Source: Puccinia triticina (taxonomy: Eukaryota; Basidiomycota; Pucciniomycetes; Pucciniales; Pucciniaceae). From it: a stretch of DNA of 64,000 nucleotides. Position numbers and translations under genes: made by a program. The stretch is taken from positions 3,348,001-3,412,000 of the forward strand of contig NC_070570.1 of NCBI RefSeq assembly GCF_026914185.1. The letters are read 5' to 3'. The notes under the pieces were generated by a model. It did no database searches, was not told where the DNA came from, and worked only from the letters and a program-made list of their open reading frames with translations. Numbering within the stretch: the first letter of the stretch is position 1; every line of letters starts with the position of its first letter. This document shows positions 20,421 through 32,523 of this stretch, in pieces.

Positions 20421-20691
20421 GTTAGGGCTCCACAAAAAAGGGTGGGCATTTATCCAGACGAAAATCTGTCTACAACTGACTGTAAAAAGCTTTAGAGATG
20501 TGCAATACAGTTGTTATTGTATCTTTGTGTAGCTTGATAGTCTTCCTAGCATACATTCATTTTATTTACATATTGGCTCACTGGCTGTATTTTAATCATT
20601 AAATCTAGGTCAGAAATTCAGTTATCCGTAACTATTTGCTTGGATAACTAATTTTAGGTTTCTTTTCAGGGATAATTTTACTGACACTTCA

Positions 20692-21420
20692 CAGAGGTGC
20701 ATTTGAATCTCCTGCCCCATTTCACCTTGGCCAACAGACATTTCACAGAGGTGCATTGGAATTACCCACCCCCCCCCCCCCCCACCTCCGCCAACTGACA
20801 CTTCACAGAGGTGCATTGGAATTACCCGCCCCCAATTGCACCCCCCGCCAACTGACACTTCACGGGGTGGATTAGAAAAGTCACCAGCCGCAATCCACCC
20901 TCTTCACCCCAACAACCCACCCCCATCAACCTCCACTTCACGGAGGTGTGTTGTAATTTCTTTATCCCAACAACCCACCTCGGGGGACTTACACTTCACA
21001 GAGGTGCATTGTAATTATCTGCCAACTGACACTTCAAAGAGGTGCCTTTGAATTACCTGCCATCATTCCGCCTCTTCCAACTGACCCTTCACCGAGAAGC
21101 ATTGTAACTACCCCCCACCATCCCCACCCTGCCAACCCATACTTCATGGCAGAGGATTAGAAAATTTAGCAGGTCCAATAAACCCCTCTATCCCAATAGC
21201 CCACCCCTGTAAAAAAATTACCAGCCCCCATCCCCCATTCTCACGGTGAGAACTTACACTTCACAGACGTGGTATTTTAAAAACTAACCACCATTCCACC
21301 TCTTCCAAACTGACACTTCACAGGGTTGGATTGCAAAATTCACCAGCCCCAATCCACCCTCCTTACCCCAACAACCCACCCTCAGGGAACTCACAGCTTG
21401 CAGAGGTGCATTGAAATACC
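20692..21420. repeat. Tandem repeat, roughly 55-65 bp period
   Basis: About a dozen degenerate units around ACTTCACAGAGGTGCATTGG, each followed by AATTACC and a C-rich stretch with CCAACTGAC. One unit carries a C15 run near 20770. Confidence 0.8.
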
Positions 21421-21639
21421 ACCCACCACCATCCCATGTCACTATGGCAATCTCAAATTGTCTTGATGGTTTATGTAACATGACTCTTACATGAGCTCAA
21501 TGTTGGATAGAAGTGTAAGGACTTCTGTTAGGTCCTTCACTACAGGCCAGTGAAGTATGATCCGGAAGGATCCAGTGAGAGTTTTGGGACTAGACAAGAC
21601 CGTGTGTCTTGGAGAGAATTCTAGAACCCAACAGTATGA

Positions 21640-21800
21640 ATTGCACAATCTAGCTCAGTAGAAGGGATCAGCTTTTTCTCCACTATATGTACAATAGATG
21701 ATGAGGGAAAGAAATGGAACAAGATTTGAGAAAGGGAATTGTGAGACATACCTAGCTCAGTAGAAGGGATCAGCTTTTTCTCTACTGAGCTAGGCTGGTG
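21640..21800. repeat. Direct repeat with terminal hairpin
   Basis: CTAGCTCAGTAGAAGGGATC followed by AGCTTTTTCTC occurs at about 21650 and again at about 21751. The second copy continues into TACTGAGCTAGG, forming a stem with its own start. Confidence 0.6.
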
Positions 21801-21899
21801 CGGAGGCGTCAAGCTTAAAAGGTCCCGGTGGTGGTTGCTGAGTAAGCATTGGGGACTGTTCCGTGAACCCTGAGCCGGTGAGGTGGCGAGGGCTTTGCA

Positions 21900-22960
21900 A
21901 GAAGACATGCAAAGTGAACCGCTGAAGTACTAGTTAGGGAGATTCCCCCCTTGATATAAGCATAGGCAACCACCCTAAACTAATAATTGATGTTTTTGTA
22001 TAAATTTTGATCACATAATTCTACCTGGCAACCCTTAGGAAGTATCCTTCTATCTTGTTCAAATTATTTTTTTGGCACAGGCCTACACAATGCAAAGCAG
22101 CTCCGCAAGACACAAAAATCATGTCAAACTAAAGATCTCTGTTCAAATGACAAATTGGGACTCCTACATCAGCTTAAAGGTGGATAGAAGACATACAAAG
22201 TCTAAGCCTCAAGTACTAGTGCATGGGGACCTTCACCCATGGTACAAGCATTGAAAACCATCCCCAGACAAAGATTGATCTTACACCAATTTTGATATCA
22301 TCATCATCTCTGGGGACCTTCAGGAAGTATTCTTTTACCCAGTTTAAATTATTTTCCTTACACAGGGCTACACAATGCAAATGAGCTCGGCAAGGCACAA
22401 AAGTCCTACCAATCCAAAGATCTCTGTCTACATGACATATTTCCCCTCTCACATGAGCTCAAAGTTGGATAGAAGACATGCAAAGCCTAAGCAAAGTGAA
22501 GCACCCAAGTACTAGTAAAGGTGATCTCCCCACATGGTACAAGCATACCAAACCATCTTGAAACAATAATTGAGTTTCTAAATGAATTTTGATACCATTT
22601 TTATCCCTGGGGACCCCCAGGAAGTATCCTAGTATTTGGTTTAAAGTATTTTCTTTGCACCAGTCTACATAATGCAGAAGAGCTCCGCCAGACACAAAAT
22701 GCAAATCAGTCTATAGATATTTGTTTCTTTGACAACAGTTGACCCTCAAATCAGCCCAGTGTTGCAAATAAGGCATGCAATGCTCAATCCATGTGAGACA
22801 CTCAAGTACCAGTCATGGGGATCTCCCCACTTGATACAAGACTAGAAAACCATCTCAAAACTACAATTCAGTTTTTATATGAATTTTGATACCATTGTTA
22901 TTATCTCTGGCGACCCCCAGCAACTATCCTTTACCTGGTTTAGGAAGAGAGATGCCCACC
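21900..22960. repeat. Satellite, about 290-bp period, nearly four copies
   Basis: Units begin near 21900, 22186, 22472 and 22768 with GAAGACATGCAAAG, and each contains AAGTACTAGT, GGTACAAGCAT, TTTTGATACCAT and GGAAGTATCCT. Copies are visibly diverged. Confidence 0.75.
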
Positions 22961-23031
22961 CCGCACAACTCTTCTCCAGTGTTACACCAGGTTCTTTTTG
23001 CATGCCAAGCATTTGCGCTCCACAGGTTTTT

Positions 23032-23262
23032 GTATGATTAGATTTTTTGACTTGGAAGAATTTCCACAATAACTTAATAATGGAATGGCACTGGGATTTT
23101 TATATCCATACCCCAACATGTATAGCCAAAAAGAAGAAGACATGGAGTATGATTAGATGTTTTGACTTGGAATAATTGACACAACAAGTTAATCATGGCA
23201 TGGCACTGGGATTTTCATTCATTTAGCAACATGTAGAGACAAAAATAAGAAGACATGGAGAA
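23032..23262. repeat. Tandem duplication of about 115 bp
   Basis: GTATGATTAGATTTTTTGAC through AAGAAGACATGGA occurs twice, starting at about 23032 and 23148. Confidence 0.7.
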
Positions 23263-23328
23263 ACCAACAAACTGGGCTGTGTAGCATGGAGGGTTGAAAG
23301 AGAGATGAGGAATGAGTAATAAGTGGAA

Positions 23329-24500
23329 CTACTTTCTTTTGCGCTTCTTGTTGTTCTTCTTCTGGGCTGCACGTGCGACCGCCTCGGCCTTAGAGGCCTT
23401 GTAATGCGTTTTTTGAGGACCTCCGCATCAGACAAAGTCTTGAGTTCAGAAGCACGTGCCGCAAGCCATTGATTGATCTGAAAAAAACACCTGAAGTGCG
23501 TCCATGTAGCATCTTTCTTGGGGCTGAGTGACACAGGCAGCCGGGTGGTGAAATGAGGGAATTTGGTAGTCTGCCAGACAGCCTCAACTATACCGTTTGT
23601 CTTGACGTAATTGACAATGGCTTCCTGGCAAGGAAACATCAAACCGTGCCGTGCTCCGTTGACCGGGGCGCAATGGGTAAACCGGTCTTCTTGTTGATGT
23701 AGCAAAAGATCACATACGTGTATGGGTTTAGGTTGGCCTTGTCTTTGTTGTCCTTGTTGTAAAAGCCGTCCCAAGTGACAGAGACATTCAAGGCAAATTG
23801 GATTGGGTTTTCCTTGTCACCCTCAGGCCAATTTGGGATCTTGCTCTTGCGCATGACTTTTGAATTCGCCTGGTATGCGCTGGAAGACAGGGACTTGAGG
23901 CAATTGCTGAGGAAATTGTTGAACCCTGGCATCATTGATCTTAATGTCTTCAGTGGTCATTTTGGGGCAGCGCGCGTAGGTGCCTGGCAAGGGGGGTGGT
24001 TGCCAGGAGGGGTCAGGAGGCGGTTTGAAAAGGAGAGTGTGTGGAGAGGCAACTCACCACCTTTTTTGCCTTTGCCTGTGCCAGGGCAGTATCCAATAAG
24101 GCCCATCTGGCCGGCAAGCTTGTTTCCATTGGTCTTGTTTTTTTGGTGCATTGAGGCCATCTTGGACAGAGTAGAAACTATTCTTTTGAGAATCTCAGAG
24201 GTGGTGGTGGTATTTTCAACATTGTGCCACTCAAGGACAAACTGGGGGGTGCCCTTCCGGTTCATGCAGACTTGGTGTTGTTTCAGGCCAGGGAAGGGGA
24301 ATCTAAAAAGGCCTTTCCAGATCTGCTGTTGCGCTTTGCCTATTTTAATGGGGAGTGGAGGCGGTTGGGGGGTTCCATGAGGCACTTTGGGGTCAGGTTA
24401 GCCCAAAGGGTTCACCTCCTTGATGTACACTGGGGCGTCAGAGTTGATTTTGCACCGGAAACGTTCAAACTTGATTGTTGTTCCCAAGCGGGTGTCAAGG
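23329..24500 (-). pseudogene. TET/JBP-like 2-oxoglutarate oxygenase, decayed
   Basis: Members of this family oxidise 5-methylcytosine using Fe(II) and 2-oxoglutarate, and fungi carry many transposon-associated copies. Recognisable pieces in order: KFERFRCKINSDAPVYI (near 24470), FVLEWHNVENTTTTSEIL, MASMHQKNK...GLIGYCPGTGKGKK (near 24080), an intron beginning GTGAGTTGC, GFNNFLSNCLKSLSSSAYQA, ALNVSVTWDGFYNKDNKDK, YTYVIFCYINKKTGLPI, VEAVWQTTKFPHFT, then a basic tail KKRKRK before a TAG at 23329. At least two frame changes (near 23690 and 23935) break it. The segment where the metal-binding HxD is expected reads KDNKDK, without the His, so the product would probably be inactive even if joined. 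Confidence 0.55.
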
Positions 24501-25017
24501 CGGGGGGGTTTACGGCAGTGGGGATGAGTCGGCGCCGCAGCAGATCTGGTGGTGGGGATAGGGTACCCTCCAGGATGGGGATCCTGGCGGTGCGGGCGGG
24601 GAAGGGGTGCAAATTGGGTGACACAAGAGGCGGGCCCTGTCTCCCAAAGCCAATGGGGGGCGTGGGGGCAATGAGGATGGTTGCAGTGCGGGCTGGAAAG
24701 AGATTCCAATCGGGCAGCGGGAGAGGTGGGCTCTGTCCCCCAAAGCCAAGGGGGGTGATGCGCACGGCATGGGGGTCAGGTGCGCCTGCAGAGGCGCTGA
24801 CAGCTGTGGCGGGGCGGGTGGCAGCAGGAAAGTCACGCAGGGTGGGGAGGACCAACCACGGCTGGCTGGGTTCCTCATTGTCCTGGCAGCAGAGAAGATG
24901 GCTTGTCAGCTGACCGGCACTCAGCAGTTGGCTCAGGATAATGGGGGGGGGAGATGATTGCAAGGCTGTATTCCCAGCGGGGGTAGGGGGCTGCAGTATA
25001 TTGAGGGTGGAGCTCAC
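24501..25017 (-). other. Proline-rich open region upstream of the TET/JBP relic
   Basis: Long overlapping open frames, Pro/Ala/Ser-rich, with an internal duplication of about 75 bp (CTGTCTCCCAAAGCCAATGG at about 24640 and CTGTCCCCCAAAGCCAAGGG at about 24732). Could be a disordered N-terminal region of the oxygenase or merely GC-rich DNA without stops. Confidence 0.3.
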
Positions 25018-25950
25018 AGGATTCTTGGGGGACGTGCGGAGGGATTCCTGTGCCGGTGGTTATGGCTCAGAAAATCTTTGCGGACGTACGACTCTCCTAT
25101 TGGTGGTGTTGGAGGAGCGAAGGCTTTGCATATTAGCACAGCGGTTGCGTACAGTGGGGCGCTTGTGGGACTCAAGGGCAGCTTTGGTTTGGGTGGAGGA
25201 TGTGGCTGGTGCATGGCCGGCGGTTGGAGGAGGCAGGTGGCTGGGACTTGAGTTAGTGCGCACAGTTTGCAAGTCCTTCAAGATCAGCCGGCAAGAGTGA
25301 GAATACCAAAGCAAAACAAAGGCCAAGTCTATCAGTACAAACAGACACCAATCCATATAGTTTAACAGAGACAATGCCACCAAAGAAGATCCTGAAAAAT
25401 GGGGCCTTTGGTGTCAAATTCAAATTGGGGGTGAGTTGGTATTCTTGTGGGCACCTGTTTAAACGGGGGTAACCAGCAAGCACAGATAGCACTCCTGGTT
25501 CAGGGCGATTCTTTGCTTTGGATGCAGCATGAAAGGAGACTCACACAAGGGGCAGGACGGCACAGAACAAGAGTGGGGTCACAATCAATCGGTGTAGGGC
25601 CAGTAGATGTTGTGCACAGCTGCCTGCTGCCTGCAGAGAAAAGATTGGTGCGTCAGTTAGACTTGATCATCCAACTGTATAGCAGTTGTGACTCACGGAA
25701 TCCAGTTGACGCACGCCTCATGTCTAACTGCAAAGGGTCAAGACAGATCTCTGTGATATGGGGACTTGTGGGTGTTACCTTTTAGCTAGTCCTGGACCAA
25801 TCGTTCAAATAAGGAAAGGATAAGCTCCCAAGCAAAGGGTTGCCATTTGTTTGTATACAGAATGCTAAGCTTGTGAGCAAAGGGCCCGGCAGGCCAGAAT
25901 AATACAGTGGGAGAGTAAGAAGTACTCACTCAGACCGCTCAAGCTGTACG
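25018..25950. other. Unassigned sequence
   Basis: Several open frames on both strands but none with recognisable domains, splice structure or repeats. Confidence 0.3.
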
Positions 25951-25953
25951 TTT

Positions 25954-26016
25954 GCAAGTCTTGGTTGCAATTCAAGGCATAGTCCAAGTCCTGGTTGCTA
26001 TGCAAGGTGTAGTCCG
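25954..26016. repeat. Short direct repeat (about 30 bp, two copies)
   Basis: CAAGTCTTGGTTGCAATTCA and CAAGTCCTGGTTGCTATGCA, each followed by AGG(C/T)(A/G)TAGTCC. Confidence 0.6.
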
Positions 26017-26287
26017 GATTTTTTGGTGGCTTAGGGCAGAGCTCCGTGATTGGGCTGGTTCCGGAGGTCTTGCAGGGACTTGCTGCGGTGCAGGACTGCA
26101 TAACACCTGCCTTAGCTTTGGTTGGATGTGGCAGCCAGCCCCAGATGTCACAGGGTAGGTGCTCAGCTGCCTCGGTGGTGGCGTGCGGGGGCGCTTGGTA
26201 GCCACATGCGGGCCCATGGGGCTGGCGGATGTGAGGTGGATTTGTTGGTGTCCAAGTGGCTCTATCAGTGAATGTGTAAGGTTTACT

Positions 26288-28700
26288 TGACCCCCCCAAG
26301 GTGGACAATAATCATCATTTTTGAGGTTTGATAATCTTCACCATCAACTCATGATATTTCGACCTGCAGGCAGACTGCCCACAATGTTTTCCTCCCTGTT
26401 TTGCCCAGATAGGTCTGATACCACTCATCTCCCCAAACAGGGAGATGACAAAATTTCCTCATTCCCAGAACATTGACCCATTTGGTATATATGTACATTC
26501 TACTCCACCTCCCTGATGGGGAGGTGGATGATAATCATCATTTTTGATGTCTGGTAAGTCTTCACCATTAACTCATCATAGTTTGACTTGCCCCCAGACT
26601 CAGCTTCACATCTCTCCCTGTTGTTTGCTAGAAAAGGCCGAGATGAGCCATCTCCCGGATTGGGAGAAGGTGCAGTTATATTGTTTCTGGAAGAGTGGCT
26701 CCATCAATCAATAGGTCTGTTTTAATTGACCTCCCCAACGGGGAGGAGGCTCATTCTGTCATACCTTGAAGCAATATTTATCTGATCAGAAAAGGGTGGA
26801 ATTGTTCACCTCTCCAAATGGCAGAGACAGTGTAGGCTCAATTTATCACAACTGGCTCAATTGTCAACCCTGCCAAGGTGGAGGAGAATATATGTTATCT
26901 CTCATGATGGTGAGTCTACACTTTTGCCTAACTGCCATTTCACCATCCTGATCCTCCCTCCTTCCGACCAGAAAGGCCCGAAGCTGACCACCTCCCTGAG
27001 GGGGGGAAGGCAAGATGGTGTCCTTTTGGGACAATTGGCTCCCTGCAAACTTATGTATGTCTCACTCCACCCTCCCGTTGGGAATGTGAGTGATATCCGC
27101 CAGTCCTGACATCTGGCAACTCGACCCCTTCACACCATCACTGTTTTGCTTGTTGTGTGCCGGAACGTTCTGATACATTATATTGTGTCTCACCAGAAAC
27201 GTTCAAAGCCATCCATCTCCCCGACAGACAGGAGTTGTCATATTCCTGGAGACCTGTATCAATTGTTAAACATGTAAGGTTCATGTCTACTTACCGCCAG
27301 GGAGGAAGAGGATAACCACCAACCTGGGGCTGGTAAGTCTGCAACTTTATCTCACATTCTTTCCCCTTGCCCTAGCTGTGACTGACTGACACTTCCAGCG
27401 TTAGCCCAGAATTGTCCAAAGTCATTCATCCCCACAACGGGGAGCAAAGTTGGCACCATTCATACGAGTGACTCAATCAGGAATTACGTATGTTTTGTTC
27501 TCCGGGGAGGGGGACAATTAACCTCATTTATGACGACTGGCAAAGTCTGTATGATCTTGTCTGTGGACTCACCGGTGAACTGACCTTGTGGCTCCTCCCT
27601 TGACAGGGAGAAGGCAAAGTTGTGTCATCTTTGCACTAGGGGCTCTATCAGGTAACATGTATGTTTTACTGGAGCTCCCCGGCAGGGGGGGGGGGGTATA
27701 CCTGTTATATCTAAGGACTGATAATGTCTGAATGGCCATCTCATGATCATTCAACTTGCAGGGTGACTGACCATTATGCTTCCATTTCCCTTTGCCCAGA
27801 ACCAAGCAACATTCTCCTCCCCAGCAGGGAGGAGGAGCAGCAAACGGCAATGTATGAGGAGACCAAGCGACATTCCTCCCCGGCAGGGACCAGGAGCAGC
27901 AAAGTGCAACTTATGAGGAGAGGTCGGTTTGCACCTCTCCTTGTCTTAGTTTGACTTGCCAGAAGACTGGTCATTATGTCTATGCCTGTTTATCCCAGAA
28001 TGGGCTGTCATCCTCCATCTACCCGTCGTGGAGAAGGCCAAGTAGGCTCATTGCTAGACAAGTTGCCAAATCATAAAACATGCACATTACATTTGACTCC
28101 CCCGCGGGGGAGGACAGCAATAACCCCATTTGTTAAGGCTAGTAAGTCCGCACACGTATATACTCTTGGTTGGAATGGTGCAATTACGCAGAACTATTGC
28201 TCAATCTTTGTTTTACCAGAAACAGGCAATATCATCCATCTCCCCAACAGGGAGACCGCAAAGTTGGCCCCTTTTAGCATGACCGTCACAATCAGCTGAC
28301 ACGTGCGTTTCATTTGACCACCCCGCCGGGGGCAAGGAGGCTATCAGTCATTTCTCACAACTGGTGAGGCTGCACCTTCACCTTGCTATTTATTGACTTG
28401 CCACGCGGCTGAACTTTTTGCCCCCTATGGTTTTTGCAAGAATGGTCGGATATGACCACCACCTGACATGGGGTCCTTTTTGGAATGCTGGCCCAATCAT
28501 AAACAATGGACTTGTCACTACACTTTCAACTTGCTGATGGCTGACCTCTCTGCTTGTTGTTGTGTCTCCCCTGAAACGGCCAATTTCATTGAACTCCCCA
28601 ACAGGCCAGAGGGGGTGTTGGCTCATTTCTGGAGAGCTGCCTCAAAGATGCAATATGTATGTTTCGTGGCACCTCCAGGCCGGGGAGGTGCTCATGGTGA
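26288..28700. repeat. Satellite, about 220-bp period, about eleven degenerate units
   Basis: Each unit carries palindromic cores such as ACCTCCCC...GGGGAGGT, ATAATCATC/AATAACC, a TTTGACTTGCC segment, CCAGAAA-GGCC and CATCTCCCCAACAGGGAGA. Cores recur near 26288, 26509, 26731, 27066, 27500, 27672, 28100, 28320 and 28672. A relic of the same family lies at 53010-53410. Confidence 0.7.
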
Positions 28701-28759
28701 ACAGATCCATCCCATTTGTGTGGATACCAAAATATGGAGTGTCCATGTATGATTGTCAC

Positions 28760-29560
28760 CATATATAAACGTTTAGCAGGATTCCTTGGGTGAAAACAGT
28801 CTTGGTTTTCTTTTTTAATGTTTGCCTTCCCTTGACTCCATCACCTTCCATTTGATTAACCTGACTCACAACTCTTTGTGTGACACTGTTACAATTCAGT
28901 CAATCCATCCCATGTGAAAATTTAATTACAGTATTGTCTGTCAGAATAGTATATTTCTAACTCTCACTTTCCATAATTCATTGATGCTAGTTCTAATTCT
29001 TGCACCCACTCCCCTTGAGGCAGCCCTTATATACCAAGCCCAAATCATTACACACCATATTGGCTTCTCTCTTATCACCCCGCAGCTTTATCATACAACT
29101 TGTTCTCTCTACAATCTTTTCCCTTTGACCTAAGTACTGGCTTTGAATCCACCATTTCCATGCATATTATCTTACTCAAGATGTTCCCCTTGAAACACCC
29201 CTCATAAGTCTAGTTCCACAGATCCTTTCTACCCTCCTCTTCTGGATCCATATAAGATCTTCTAGACTACATCCAGATCTTGTTTCAATGTGCAGCAACT
29301 CCCTAGCCAGACTATTTACTGGATGTGTTCACCAACATGACCAGCACCATTGTTAATGTTGCACTGACCTTGTCCGTGCAACATTTGGACAAGGCCAAAG
29401 GCACTTCTTGCCAAATGAATGCAAAATTTGTTGAGGCAGTAATTGGATACACATTATTCAGAAATCCCACAAGAAGCTTGGGGTAATCAGTCCAAAAATT
29501 CCTGAACTGATTTAACCAAATAGTTAATCTGACTCTTAGTAGCGATACACCCTGTCAGAG
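28760..29560. other. Unassigned sequence
   Basis: No supported gene. A TTATATAC motif near 29027 in otherwise LTR-like composition might mark an old LTR, but I find no matching ends or duplication. A short inverted repeat (ACCTTGTCC...GGACAAGG) lies near 29367-29395. Confidence 0.3.
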
Positions 29561-30410
29561 TGTTGAAATTTCCTGCGCGCATCACACTTGCGCTACTCGC
29601 GCTACACTCCCGGCACTCAATCCTGATTCCCCGTCCTCTTCTCCGGAACCACTCCTTCCTTCTCCGTCTCACCTTCTCCTCCGCGTCCAACCAACTCCTA
29701 GTCATGAAACACCTTGCTCCTGAAAATCAACAACCACAAGTCGGCCGGCTCTCTCAAAATGCTCAATGCAAGCTCAACCACAGCTCAACCCTCAGCCCTT
29801 TGGCTATGAAACCTTGCCTCATCTTGACTCGCTTTCTCCTCAGCGGCCTTCCACATCAGATTTGAAAGCAATTTCTCTCCCCTTGGCCAAGCTCCTTGGC
29901 CTTTGCTCTCCACTGTCCAAAACTCAATTCCTCAAGATATCTCTCCAACTTTGCTTTTTCCCATCTCTTCTTCTTTATCTTCTATCCCTTGCTTTTCTCC
30001 TGATCAACTCAAATCGTCGACGGCACCAGATTGATTTCTCCTCAAACTGATCTCAAGTCATCCTTGTTGCCCCAATGGTCTTTCTCAAATACATCAATTG
30101 GATCTTTCCAATTTGGTGGATCAATTGTCCTCAAACCAGCCTCATCTTCAATCAACTATCAAGAATCCCCCTTATCATTGTATGTCTGAAACTATCATCT
30201 TGAACAATACTTTTCTGAGCTTAACTCACATAGGTACACATCTTTATGTTCTATTAACCTCCTTGGCCGTAGGTCTCTTATTACCTTCATCCCTTGCATT
30301 ACACAATACACATCTTATTTTTTCCTTTGTTCACAGTGTCTCCTACTTGTCCTTATTTGATTTATTGTTCTTCAGTCTGTCTGTTCTTGTTCCTCCCAAA
30401 TCATCATCTT
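29561..30410 (+). repeat. 5' LTR of the Copia element (right border uncertain)
   Basis: The first 370 bp match 32524-32897. The remainder is pyrimidine-rich and has no counterpart, because the right LTR is truncated. The end at about 30410 is a guess from the position of gag. Confidence 0.5.
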
Positions 30411-30584
30411 GATCATCGCGGTATGCTACTTTTTTGTCTTATATCAGAACTTCTTCTCCTGCTTAAAATTCTTCATGTCTAACTTTTTATTGTCTTAGTT
30501 CTGGTTTCACTTCCAGTAATCTATCCTGTTTTTCTACATGATTAACAGTCAAACCAACATCCAAACTGCCCAACCTCATCACAA

Positions 30585-31260
30585 ATGTCAGCCGAATCTT
30601 CAAAAACCACTGAAAACACCAACCAGAACACAGACTCTCCAATGGAGAAAATCAACACCACAATGCTCAAGACCGCCATTGAAGCTATCCCTCTGCTAAC
30701 CAATGACAACTTCACGTTGTGGAGAAACCAAGTAGAAAATATGCTTGGTCTACAAGTTCTCCAAATTCTCTTAACTGATGATAAAGGGGCGCTCTGCAAG
30801 ACCAAATACATTCAACTTTGAACAATCAACTCTGCCATTCACTCCAGCATGATCAATCACAAGAACAAAAAAGAGGCTTGAGAAATCAGGAATTCCATCA
30901 TGAACTACTTTGCTTCCACTCAACCCGCTAATTGTGCCTGAGTATTCAAAGAACTGTTGGATCTCACCTTCAGTGTTAGCAACATTCAAGCCTTCATCAC
31001 TCCTGTCAGAATCACCAATTCTTGCCTTTTTGAAATTGGTATCAATTTACCCAAGGACTTAGTAGCTTACATACTTCTCCAGAAGCTTCTCTCTACCCTC
31101 ACCAACATCAGTCAACAGATCAGTCATTCTGAAAAAGAACTGACAAGCAATGTGGTGCTGGACCATCTCAGACTGTTTCTTAACAATCAATCAGCCACTG
31201 CCAATTGTGCTCCAGGATTGAAGATTGAAGTCACTTCGTTGTTCACCAATGTGTCAAAGA
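30585..31260 (+). pseudogene. Copia gag-like gene
   Basis: Starts MSAESSKTTENTNQ and contains LLTNDNFTLWRNQVENML, a typical Copia Gag (UBN2-type) opening, then LDLTFSVSNIQAFI, LPKDLVAYILLQKL and VVLDHLRLF. Three TGA codons in the same frame (about 30819, 30880, 30938) fall where Trp is plausible, consistent with TGG to TGA changes. No zinc knuckle is visible; the gene ends at the internal deletion near 31260. Confidence 0.6.
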
Positions 31261-31261
31261 A

Positions 31262-32517
31262 ATGCAAGCTGGAGAATTCACAACACTTCTGATTTTTCTT
31301 CTTTTTTTGATTGACAAGAATCTTCCTCTTCAACAATTTGACGTAAAAAGCGCTTTTCTGTACGCACCCTTGGAGGAAGACATCTACATCAAAACGCCTG
31401 AAGGCTCAAAACGGAAGGTGCCCTTTCTAAAATTGAAAAAATCTCTTTACGGCCTGAAACAAGCGCCTGCCAGGTTTGAACTGATCAACTTTCATCAATT
31501 GATATCTGATTCTTATCTGTTTATACACAATGACGGGGATTCCTTCATCTTCTTTCATGTAGATGACCTAATGGTTGTTGGCAAAGTTCAACAATTTGAA
31601 GCTCTCTTTATGAACCAATTTCTGAACTCCACCCCTCATGATCCTGACACACTGTTAGGAATGGAAGTCAAACAAGATATTGGATCCATCAAGCTGTTCC
31701 AGCCAAAACTCATTCAAAAAGATTTGGAAATGCTCAACATGACCAAATGCAAAACCGTAAAAACTCCTCTCTCAGTCGGTGTCCAACTCAAGCCAGCAGC
31801 AGATGAAGAACAGAAGCAGTTTGACAACCTGGGAATGAATTATTGATCTTTCAATGGAATCCTTAACGTCCTTGCTTGCCGTACTTGTCCTGACTTAGCC
31901 CCTGCAGTATCCATCCTATTGAGCTTCAATCATGCACCAGGAATCAATCACTGGAAAGAAGTAATTCATTGACGGAAATATCTCAAGGGTACAGCAGATC
32001 TTAGTCTCAACCTATCCCCGGATTCATCCAAGCAGTCTCAAGCTCTGGAGTCACCAATGCAACATGGGCTGATGGTCTAGAAACTAGCCTCTCTTGCAGT
32101 GGTTCTGTCTGTTTCTGGAAATCATGTCTGGTATTGTGGAACAGCAAAAAACAGAAGAATATTACTCTATCCTCAACAGAAGCTGAACTGAATGCCTTAT
32201 CAGATGGAGCTCAAGAAAATCAATGGATCATGTACCTCGTTGAAGAACTTTGGAAAGAAAAACTTGAACCTTCAGAATTCAGAGTAGACAATCAAGCCCT
32301 AGTTGAAAAGATGAAAAACTTTGGATCAAACTCAAAAACCAAGCGTCTAGCCATCAAAGCAAAATGGCTACGGGAACTCAGAAACACCAATCAAATCAAT
32401 GTTGAGCTGATACCATCTGAAACCGTGGTCGCCAATGCTCTCACAAAACCCAGCAACCACTCCTCTCTCAATAGACTCAGGGAACAATGTTTTCTGGTTC
32501 TTTTCTCCCCAAATTGA
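31262..32517 (+). pseudogene. Copia reverse transcriptase fragment and RNase H
   Basis: LPLQQFDVKSAFLYAPLEED and LKKSLYGLKQAPARF identify Copia RT. The catalytic box reads FHVDDLMVVG, with His instead of the usual Tyr before VDD. A segment between QAPARF and the DDL block is shorter than usual. Stop codons near 31844 and 31970 break the connection to RNase H (SSTEAELNALSDGAQE, FRVDNQALVEKM, KWLRELRN). The reading ends at 32517, right at the polypurine tract, as in intact Copia elements. Confidence 0.75.
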
Positions 32518-32523
32518 GGGGGG
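32515..32523 (+). other. Polypurine tract of the Copia element
   Basis: GAGGGGGG runs directly into TGTTGGAATT, the start of the 3' LTR. Confidence 0.65.

Noticed and set aside
21640..21800. tRNA-like signal (AGCTCAGTAGA next to GGGATCAGC)
   Set aside because: No acceptor stem, anticodon arm or T-arm GGTTCGA can be placed; the sequence is a direct repeat with a hairpin.
23775..24380. 201-codon plus-strand ORF over the TET/JBP region
   Set aside because: The minus strand carries the recognisable family blocks; the plus frame is a shadow.
20692..28700. Regularly spaced short repeats resembling a CRISPR array
   Set aside because: The context is eukaryotic, the units are degenerate over their full length without unique spacers, and there is no cas gene; these are satellites.
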